Assembly (NCBI GenBank): GCA_023453125.1
Contig: JAEXUB010000030.1
Coordinates: 1 to 5,070, forward strand
From: Bacteroidota bacterium
GTDB taxonomy: Bacteria; Bacteroidota; Ignavibacteria; Ignavibacteriales; Melioribacteraceae
Reading direction: 5' to 3'
DNA: 5,070 nt
Both the position numbers and the translations under genes were made by a program. Of this stretch, positions 1 through 5,070 are shown one piece after another; position 1 is the first letter of the stretch, and each line of letters begins with the position of its first letter. A model generated the notes under the pieces. That model ran no database searches. It was not told where the DNA came from and was given only the letters and a program-made list of their open reading frames with translations.

Positions 1-161
1 ATGAGGATATCTCGTCTGCGGGAACTCTGAATGAGAAAGGAACCGGATTGGGACTTATAATCTGCAAGGAATTTGTGGAGAAGCACGGAGGAACGATTAA
101 AGTTGAAAGCCGCGAAGGAAAAGGAACGGCATTTAATGTTATACTTCCTGTTAAAAAATAA
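1..161 (+). CDS. Sensor histidine kinase, C-terminal end only (cut by the window start)
   Basis: This is the last part of a histidine kinase catalytic (HATPase_c) domain. It is read in the frame whose first full codon starts at base 3 and ends with TAA at 159-161, giving 52 visible residues. The G2 ATP-lid box GTGLGL is at visible residues 13-18. It is followed by the usual family ending: a helix of the type CKEFVEKHGG, the strand IKVESREGKG, and the closing strand TAFNVILP. The His-box, N-box and G1 box lie upstream of the window, so the sensor part and membrane topology are unknown. By hand alignment about 30 of 52 residues match the C-terminus of the next gene, so the two are tandem paralogues. 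The gap to that gene is 29 bases on the same strand, which fits co-transcription. Histidine kinase identity is secure; signal and partner cannot be seen. Confidence 0.9.
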   Translation, partial: EDISSAGTLNEKGTGLGLIICKEFVEKHGGTIKVESREGKGTAFNVILPVKK

Positions 162-190
162 ATTTACCAGACACTAAATTGTAAATCATT

Positions 191-2239
191 TTGAAAAATA
201 TCCTTACCATAATATTCTGGCTGATGGCAGTCGTGCAGATTAATAGCCAGATAAATCTGGATAGTCTCGAAAAACGGCTTCCTGCCGTTAAGGATGGCGA
301 GAGGATTGACCTATTGATAAAGCTGTCAAATGAGTATCGTCTTATAGATCATTCCAAAGGATTGAATTACGGGCTTGAGGCTCTAAATATCAGCGGCCCC
401 GATACGGAAAAAAGAATACAGGCTCTGCTGGCGGTTGCGCGCAATTATGAGCGGGGAGGTAATAATGAAAAAGCAATTGAACTGGCAAAGGAAGCCCTTA
501 ATCTTAATATAACCGGCAGGGATAAATTCAATATTGGAAGGAACTATTTAACGATAGGGAGCTTTTATGCTGTAACCGCTGATAAAGACAGCGCATTCCA
601 TTATTACACCAGAGCTCTTGAGTTATTTTCCGGACTTAAAAATGAAGAATGGGTATCGAATACTCTATTAAATATAAGCGCCGCTCTTTTTGACAGGGGG
701 GAATTGGAAAAAGCCCTTGATAATGCTTTGAAGGCATATGAAATTAAGAAAAGGATTACCGGGGGGAATAAAATGCACCTCGGTAGCCTTATAACAAATA
801 TCGCCGCCATTTATCTCAACCTGAAGCAATACAGTAAATCAATAGAATACAGTCTTGAAGCGAAAAAACTGTTTCAGGATGTAAACTCAATTGACGGAGT
901 CGCAAACAGTGAACTGAACATTGCTCTGGCCTATGTGGAATTAAAAAAATATGATAGGGCAGAAGAGGCTTATCTGAACTCAATCAGATTGTATTCTGTA
1001 ATAAAATATAAACCCGGAATAAGGGACGCATATCTATATTACGGAATAATGAATAGAAAAAGAAATATACCCGGAAAGGCCCTGGACTATCTTAAAACTG
1101 CGCTTGTAATGAGCAATGAACTGAAGGATTCTCTTGTATTCGCCAAGATTTACGGCGAGCAGGCATTGGTTTATGAGATTTTGAATGATTATAAAAAAGC
1201 TTACGAAGCTAAGAAGAAATGGGAAGAGGCTTATATCTATTCGGTTGAGAAACTGAACAGCAGAAAACTTATAGAAGCTGAAGCAAGACTGGGAGGGAAA
1301 CAGAAAGAGCTGGAAAACATAGCTCTTAGAAAAGAAAATGAAATTCATTTAGAGACATTGAGGGCAAATAGAATATTGACTACTGCAGGCGCAGTTGTCC
1401 TTATCCTGATTGTTATAATACTATTCCTTCTTTACAGGCACGATAGAAAAATAAAAAGCGCTCTTAGCCTTGTAGAGCACAAAAACCAGGAGATAGAAAA
1501 GAAGAATATTGCTCTGGAGCAGATGATTGAGACAAAAGATAAATTCTTTTCAATATTAGCGCATAACCTTAAAAATCCCTTTATGTCAATAATGGGATTT
1601 ACCGGAATGCTGGAAAATGAATATGATCTCTTTGATGAAAAAGAAAGAAAAGAGATGATTGTAAGAATAAATGCCTCATCAAGCAATGTATATCATATGA
1701 TGGAAGATCTTCTTAATTGGGCAAGAGCCCAAAGAGATTCAATCAAACCCGAATTGAGCCCCCTCTCGCTCCATATTTTAATCAATGATTCAATTAAGCC
1801 CTATTTGAATCAGGCCCTCAACAAGGGGGTTGATGTTGTAAACGATTCCCGGGAACACGTTATAATAAAAGGGGACCGGTTTATGCTCGAGACAGTAATT
1901 GGCAATTTTACCGATAACGCAATCAAATTTTCAAATCCTGGAGGTAAGGTTATAATTGCCGGAATTGAAAAGGAAAATGAAGTTGAGATTAGCATTTCCG
2001 ATAGCGGCGTTGGTATGTCTGCGGAAAAAATAAGCAAGCTCTTTAAAATTGATGAAAAAGTCTCTACAGAAGGTACAATGAAGGAAAAGGGGACCGGTTT
2101 CGGCCTCCTTATAAGCAAAGAATTTGTGGCAAAGCACGATGGTAAAATTATTGTAGAGAGCAGCGAAGGGAGAGGAACAACTTTCCGTATCCTTCTCCCA
2201 TCCAATCAGAATTCCAGCAATGCATTAATAGGAAAATGA
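191..2239 (+). CDS. TPR-repeat transmembrane sensor histidine kinase
   Basis: A complete 682-residue two-component sensor kinase. Residues 1-20 form a hydrophobic signal peptide (MKNILTIIFW start). Residues about 37-350 hold roughly eight TPR-like helical pairs, expected to be periplasmic. Residues 352-393 are a charged, probably coiled-coil helix. A membrane helix spans 395-415, and a second charged helix at 416-452 leads into the dimerisation domain. The H-box is AHNLKNPF with the probable phospho-accepting His458; helix 2 carries the LLNWARAQ motif around Trp510. The ATPase domain has Asn576 (N-box, TDNAIKFS), DSGVG at 604-608 (G1) and GTGFG at 634-638 (G2). No receiver or DNA-binding domain follows, so a separate response regulator is expected, but none is in the window. 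The start is TTG: an in-frame stop at 182-184 rules out anything longer, and the next in-frame ATG (codon 12) would destroy the signal peptide. No clear Shine-Dalgarno site is seen. The signal is unknown. The last 34 bases overlap the convergent gene. Confidence 0.93.
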   Translation: MKNILTIIFWLMAVVQINSQINLDSLEKRLPAVKDGERIDLLIKLSNEYRLIDHSKGLNYGLEALNISGPDTEKRIQALLAVARNYERGGNNEKAIELAKEALNLNITGRDKFNIGRNYLTIGSFYAVTADKDSAFHYYTRALELFSGLKNEEWVSNTLLNISAALFDRGELEKALDNALKAYEIKKRITGGNKMHLGSLITNIAAIYLNLKQYSKSIEYSLEAKKLFQDVNSIDGVANSELNIALAYVELKKYDRAEEAYLNSIRLYSVIKYKPGIRDAYLYYGIMNRKRNIPGKALDYLKTALVMSNELKDSLVFAKIYGEQALVYEILNDYKKAYEAKKKWEEAYIYSVEKLNSRKLIEAEARLGGKQKELENIALRKENEIHLETLRANRILTTAGAVVLILIVIILFLLYRHDRKIKSALSLVEHKNQEIEKKNIALEQMIETKDKFFSILAHNLKNPFMSIMGFTGMLENEYDLFDEKERKEMIVRINASSSNVYHMMEDLLNWARAQRDSIKPELSPLSLHILINDSIKPYLNQALNKGVDVVNDSREHVIIKGDRFMLETVIGNFTDNAIKFSNPGGKVIIAGIEKENEVEISISDSGVGMSAEKISKLFKIDEKVSTEGTMKEKGTGFGLLISKEFVAKHDGKIIVESSEGRGTTFRILLPSNQNSSNALIGK

Positions 2240-3054
2240 TCCGAGGGATATCTCCCATTCCTGTTTGTCCGGTTAATTTCAGCTCCCGATACTTTAAAAT
2301 CTTTTGTACAGAGGATATAGTCTATTTTATCCCCTTTTGTCCCCCCTTTGAAAGCGTGATATGTTGAAGCCTCTTTTACATCCGGATGAATTTTCCGGAA
2401 TGAATCCTCGAAACCAGCCTTAAGAAGAATTTTAATTGCCTGATTATCTTCCCCTGCATTAAAATCGCCGGTTATAATTGCCGGGAGTGTTTTGCCTTCG
2501 ATGTATTTCAATAGCAGCTGGGAGCTTTTTTCGCGCGAGGTCTGCGATTCGTGATCCAGATGAAGGTTATAGAAATAGAATTGCTTGCCAGTACTTTTTT
2601 CGTTGAAAAGAGTCCAGGTGCAGATTCTGGTTACATTATTGCCCCAGGTTTTTGAGCCCGGTTCATCCGGTTTGTCTGAGAACCAAAACCATCCCTTCTC
2701 TGCAATTTTCAGTTTATCTTTTTTAAACAGAATAGCGGCATATTCCCCTTTGGCAATACCGTCTTCTCTTCCTACACCAATGCTTTCATATTCGGGGAAT
2801 TGGGCAAGAATTTCTTTAAGCTGCCCGTCCAGTGCCTCCTGAAGTCCTATTATATCTGCATTTTCCAAACGCAATAGATCAAACAGCTGCTCCTTTCTGA
2901 ATTGCCAGCTGTTTTCCCCGTCATTGGCAGTCCCGTAACGGATATTAAAAGAAACTACTTTAAGATTAGAAACAGAACTTTTTCCCCATATGACGGGGTT
3001 ATTAATTGAGATGAATAGAAATACAAATAGTAAAAAGTATCTGCGCGTCTTCAT
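2206..3054 (-). CDS. Exported endonuclease/exonuclease/phosphatase (EEP) family hydrolase
   Basis: A complete 282-residue protein of the metal-dependent EEP fold (DNase I/exonuclease III/CCR4-like), most like the bacterial group with the FNIRYG and GVGREDG signatures. Visible active-site motifs in order are Asn37 in SFNIRY, Glu73 in GLQEAL (metal ligand), His165 and Asp167 in NLHLDH, Asp197 and Asn199 in TGDFNA, Asp245 in KIDYI, and Asp272-His273 in the C-terminal SDHFP. All catalytic positions are intact and the length is typical for the family. The N-terminus has basic residues (MKTRR) then a hydrophobic stretch to about residue 24, so it is a likely signal peptide and the enzyme should act outside the cytoplasm. 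The substrate cannot be read from the sequence: members cleave nucleic acids, phospholipids or phosphate esters. It starts with ATG, without a strong Shine-Dalgarno site, and ends with TGA. It converges on the kinase (34-base overlap) and diverges from the metallo-hydrolase. Confidence 0.92.
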   Translation of the reverse strand: MKTRRYFLLFVFLFISINNPVIWGKSSVSNLKVVSFNIRYGTANDGENSWQFRKEQLFDLLRLENADIIGLQEALDGQLKEILAQFPEYESIGVGREDGIAKGEYAAILFKKDKLKIAEKGWFWFSDKPDEPGSKTWGNNVTRICTWTLFNEKSTGKQFYFYNLHLDHESQTSREKSSQLLLKYIEGKTLPAIITGDFNAGEDNQAIKILLKAGFEDSFRKIHPDVKEASTYHAFKGGTKGDKIDYILCTKDFKVSGAEINRTNRNGRYPSDHFPINALLEF

Positions 3055-3131
3055 ATTTTCTGCAATATTATTGTAAAATTTTTAATTTGGTTAAAGAAAA
3101 TGAAAAATTGTCAAAAAAACAAAGCAAATTT
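3055..3131. promoter_or_regulatory. Divergent intergenic region, presumed two-way promoter
   Basis: This 77-base AT-rich gap separates the start codons of the minus-strand EEP hydrolase and the plus-strand metallo-hydrolase. Signals to start both transcripts should lie here or reach into the flanking genes. On the minus strand, TACAAT (plus bases 3070-3075) resembles a -10 box 16 bases before the EEP ATG, but no good -35 partner is seen. On the plus strand, TAATTTGG at 3083-3090 is one base off the Bacteroidota-type TAnnTTTG box, but a TTG at the proper distance upstream is missing. The location is inferred from gene orientation; the individual boxes are weak. If the metallo-hydrolase used the TTG at 3087, the gap would shrink to 32 bases. 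Confidence 0.35.
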
Positions 3132-3986
3132 ATGAAAATAGGTAAATATACATTACACGAAGTTCAGACCGGATATATTGGTCTTGACGGGGGCGCTATG
3201 TTCGGCGTTGTTCCAAAACCATTATGGGAAAAAACCAATCCGTGCGATGATACAAACCGGGTTACACTCGATACCAGGTGCCTTCTTCTTAAAAACGGAG
3301 AAAGGCAGATTCTTATTGATACCGGGATCGGGGATTTCTGGGAAGATAAATTTAAACAGATATACAGAGTTGAATATTCCAACATATTAAACGACTCATT
3401 AAAGAGGGCCGGAACCTCGGCTGAACAAATTACAGACGTGATTCTTACCCATTTGCATTTTGATCATACGGGGGGGTCTTCAAAAATGGAAAACGGGAAA
3501 TGGGTTCCCGCTTTTCCCAATGCAATGTATTATGTTCAGAAAAAACATTTTGACTGGGCAATAAATCCGTCGGACAGGGACCGCGCAAGTTTTATTCAAA
3601 ACAGGTTTCTTCCTCTTATTGAGAATGGAGTTTTAACATTGATTGACGGAAATAATGAGTTCGACGATGAAATAGAATTCCTGCCTATTAATGGACACAC
3701 ATTCGGACAACAGATGGTTAAGATTTCTGACGGCAGCAATACACTTCTTTACTGCGGAGATTTAATGCCTTTTTCATCTCATATTCCCCTTCCTTATGTA
3801 ATGGGGTATGACCTTCAGCCGATTGTAACAGTTGATGAGAAGAGGGGAATTCTTCAAAGAGCCGTTGCCGAAGAGTGGAAGCTTTATTTTGAACACGATC
3901 CTTATTTCGCGGTTGCTACTGCAGCTAAGACCGATAAAGGCTTTGTGCATAAAGAAAAATTTAAAACTCTGGATTTGGTAAAATAA
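3132..3986 (+). CDS. YtnP-like metallo-beta-lactamase-fold hydrolase
   Basis: A 284-residue MBL-fold metallo-hydrolase without a signal peptide, so probably cytoplasmic. With the ATG at 3132 as residue 1, the metal-binding set is complete: HLHFDH gives His107, His109, Asp111 and His112; NGHTFG gives His189; YCGDL gives Asp210; YFEHD gives His255. This predicts a two-metal (usually zinc) site. The N-terminal signature DGGAMFGVVPKPLW and the following IDTGIG strand resemble Bacillus YtnP, a lactonase-type enzyme linked to quorum quenching, and the wider AHL-lactonase-like group. I recognise this from memory of that family, so the lactone substrate is only a possibility. No AHL synthase or receptor is nearby. 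The reading frame continues upstream to a TTG at 3087, which would add 15 Lys-rich residues; I prefer the ATG because the conserved family sequence begins right there (MKIGKYTLHE). The gap to the Rieske gene is 62 bases on the same strand. Confidence 0.88.
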   Translation: MKIGKYTLHEVQTGYIGLDGGAMFGVVPKPLWEKTNPCDDTNRVTLDTRCLLLKNGERQILIDTGIGDFWEDKFKQIYRVEYSNILNDSLKRAGTSAEQITDVILTHLHFDHTGGSSKMENGKWVPAFPNAMYYVQKKHFDWAINPSDRDRASFIQNRFLPLIENGVLTLIDGNNEFDDEIEFLPINGHTFGQQMVKISDGSNTLLYCGDLMPFSSHIPLPYVMGYDLQPIVTVDEKRGILQRAVAEEWKLYFEHDPYFAVATAAKTDKGFVHKEKFKTLDLVK

Positions 3987-4037
3987 AGAGGAAAACAGAT
4001 ATTTATTTTAGTAATAAATCATAATCTAAATCTGAAT

Positions 4038-4041
4038 GAGG
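4038..4041 (+). promoter_or_regulatory. Shine-Dalgarno site of the Rieske gene
   Basis: GAGG lies seven bases before the ATG at 4049. It is the only clear ribosome binding site in the window. It supports the ATG at 4049 over the out-of-frame ATG at 4045, which is only three bases away from the site. Confidence 0.6.
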
Positions 4042-4048
4042 AAAATGA

Positions 4049-4384
4049 ATGGCTGTCCCATCCGGTTTTATTAAAATCTGCAGATTTTCGGAATTGAAAG
4101 AGAATGCAGGATTAAGATTCATAGTTGACGACGTTGATGTTGCTGTCTTTAAAATTGGAGAAGAGATTTTTGCGATTAATAATCTTTGCCCTCATCAGCA
4201 CGCATCAATACTGCACGACGGATTTATAGAAGAAGAATATGTAACGTGCCCGGCTCACGGCTGGCAGTTCAGCCTGCGGACAGGCAAAATGCCGGAAGGG
4301 AGACGGGGAGTAAATATATTCGAAACTTGTGTAGAAAACGGGGATGTATACGTTAAGGTATATAAGAAAGAGCTGAACTGGTAA
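4049..4384 (+). CDS. Small Rieske [2Fe-2S] ferredoxin
   Basis: A complete 111-residue, single-domain Rieske protein. The cluster-binding boxes are CPHQH (Cys47, His49) and CPAHGW (Cys67, His70), the standard C-x-H...C-x-x-H pattern with a 17-residue spacer between them. The size and the following WQFSLRTGK segment match soluble Rieske ferredoxins of aromatic dioxygenase systems and the NirD-type subunit of nitrite reductase. No signal peptide or membrane anchor is present, which separates it from cytochrome bc Rieske subunits; it should be a cytoplasmic one-electron carrier. No oxygenase, NirB or ferredoxin reductase gene is in the window, so neither named role is supported. Its stop codon is followed after one base by the queG start, so the two are very probably translated from one mRNA, perhaps coupled. 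The start is ATG with GAGG seven bases upstream. Confidence 0.92.
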   Translation: MAVPSGFIKICRFSELKENAGLRFIVDDVDVAVFKIGEEIFAINNLCPHQHASILHDGFIEEEYVTCPAHGWQFSLRTGKMPEGRRGVNIFETCVENGDVYVKVYKKELNW

Positions 4385-4385
4385 A

Positions 4386-5070
4386 ATGGCGGGACTGGAT
4401 AACAATAGAGTTATTGAGCTTGCAAAAGAGTACGGATTCGACCTGGCCGGATTTGCCAAAGCCGAACCCCTTGTTAAAGAAGCTGAACACCTGAAAGTCT
4501 GGATTGATAAGAACTACGATGCCTCTATGGAATATATGTCCCGGAGCTTTGAAAAAAGAAAAGATATAAGGCTTGTATTTCCTGAGGCTAAAAGCGTAAT
4601 CTCGCTTGGAATGAATTATTATAATCCCTCAGACTTTGAGAATAAACCGGGTACAGGTAAAATCTCGCGTTATGCATGGGGAAAAGATTATCACCTGATA
4701 ATTTGGGAAAAACTCGAGTCCTTGATTGAAGACCTTCAGAATATTGATCCGGAGTTTAAGGCTGTTGAATATGTTGATACAGGTCCCGTTATGGATAAAG
4801 TTTGGGGAGTAAAAAGCGGACTGGGATGGCAGGGAAAAAATTCTAATATTATTTCGAAAGAGATTGGAAGCTGGTTTTTTATTGCAACTTTGATTACCAA
4901 TTATGAATTTGAATATTCTCCTCCGGTTGGCGATTTCTGCGGCAGCTGTACAGCCTGCATCGATGCTTGTCCTACCAATGCAATTGTAGCTGAGGGAGTT
5001 GTAGATTCAAACAGGTGCATATCATTTCTGAATATTGAAAATAAAGGGGAAATAAGGAGCGGATTCAAGG
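4386..5070 (+). CDS. queG: tRNA epoxyqueuosine reductase QueG (cut by the window end)
   Basis: The first 228 residues of QueG, which reduces epoxyqueuosine to queuosine at the wobble position (base 34) of tRNAs for Asp, Asn, His and Tyr, using cobalamin and two [4Fe-4S] clusters in the cytoplasm. The N-terminal part includes the segment ISLGMNYY. The cobalamin/substrate region has YVDTGPVMDK with the probable proton-donor Asp131, followed by SGLGWQGKNS. The first ferredoxin motif CGSCTACIDACP gives Cys185, Cys188, Cys191 and Cys195. The conserved RCISFLNIE follows with Cys211, and the frame is open to the last base. Family members are about 300 residues or more, so the second cluster motif and C-terminus lie outside. 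The ATG starts one base after the Rieske TAA, without a clear Shine-Dalgarno site, which suggests translational coupling. No other queuosine or cobalamin genes are in the window. Confidence 0.95.
   Translation, partial: MAGLDNNRVIELAKEYGFDLAGFAKAEPLVKEAEHLKVWIDKNYDASMEYMSRSFEKRKDIRLVFPEAKSVISLGMNYYNPSDFENKPGTGKISRYAWGKDYHLIIWEKLESLIEDLQNIDPEFKAVEYVDTGPVMDKVWGVKSGLGWQGKNSNIISKEIGSWFFIATLITNYEFEYSPPVGDFCGSCTACIDACPTNAIVAEGVVDSNRCISFLNIENKGEIRSGFK

Noticed and set aside
604..1686. Three minus-strand open frames inside the kinase gene (604-810, 1034-1348, 1432-1686).
   Set aside because: All are antisense to a well-supported coding region, are rich in Phe and Ser as expected from reverse reading of Lys/Glu codons, and show no recognisable domain.
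1810..2205. A 131-codon minus-strand open frame that directly continues the EEP hydrolase frame after its TGA stop.
   Set aside because: It lies antisense to the kinase ATPase domain, starts with TTG and has Ser/Pro/Ile-rich composition typical of a shadow frame. The hydrolase already ends at its normal family C-terminus, so neither read-through nor a separate gene is supported.
2585..2842. An 85-codon plus-strand open frame inside the EEP hydrolase gene.
   Set aside because: It is antisense to intact catalytic-domain coding sequence and has no domain or start signal.
3087..3131. TTG start that would extend the metallo-hydrolase by 15 residues.
   Set aside because: The added residues are Lys/Glu/Ser-rich without family similarity, there is no ribosome binding site, and the ATG at 3132 sits exactly at the start of the conserved domain.
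4001..4019. Inverted repeat ATTTATT / AATAAAT with a five-base loop between the metallo-hydrolase and Rieske genes, considered as a terminator.
   Set aside because: The stem is only seven A-T pairs with no GC and no following T-run, so it would be too weak and is likely chance in AT-rich sequence.
4205..4459. An 84-codon minus-strand open frame across the Rieske-queG junction.
   Set aside because: It is antisense to two clear coding regions and its composition is that of a shadow frame.

Overview
The window is ordinary, densely packed bacterial chromosome, somewhat AT-rich, with six protein-coding genes (two cut by the window edges). I see no RNA gene, mobile element, CRISPR array or long repeat. 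The style suggests the Bacteroidota/Ignavibacteria/Chlorobi side of the tree. Pointers are a periplasmic TPR-repeat sensor kinase of the type common there, weak or absent Shine-Dalgarno sites before most genes, a TTG start, and very short intergenic gaps. This placement is inferred from gene style, not from a marker gene.

Left part (1-2239, + strand): the last 52 codons of one sensor histidine kinase are followed after 29 bases by a complete 682-residue TPR sensor histidine kinase. The C-termini of the two are clearly related (about 30 of 52 aligned residues identical by hand count), so this is a tandem pair of paralogous kinases. No response regulator is visible in the window.

Middle (2206-3054, - strand): an exported endonuclease/exonuclease/phosphatase-fold (EEP) hydrolase runs towards the kinase. 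The two coding regions overlap at their 3' ends by 34 bases. The hydrolase is divergent from the next gene across a short AT-rich gap (3055-3131) that must hold the upstream signals for both.

Right part (3132-5070, + strand): a YtnP-like metallo-beta-lactamase-fold hydrolase, a small Rieske [2Fe-2S] ferredoxin, and the first 228 codons of QueG (epoxyqueuosine reductase, last step of queuosine tRNA modification). Rieske and queG are one base apart and almost certainly co-transcribed. The hydrolase lies 62 bases upstream on the same strand and may belong to the same unit. The most interesting idea is that the Rieske protein serves as an electron-transfer partner for QueG or another redox enzyme; this is inference from gene order only.

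I found no convincing evidence of a new multi-gene system. The points worth a second look are the Rieske-queG coupling, the kinase duplication, the Asn next to the phospho-accepting His, and the 3' coding overlap.
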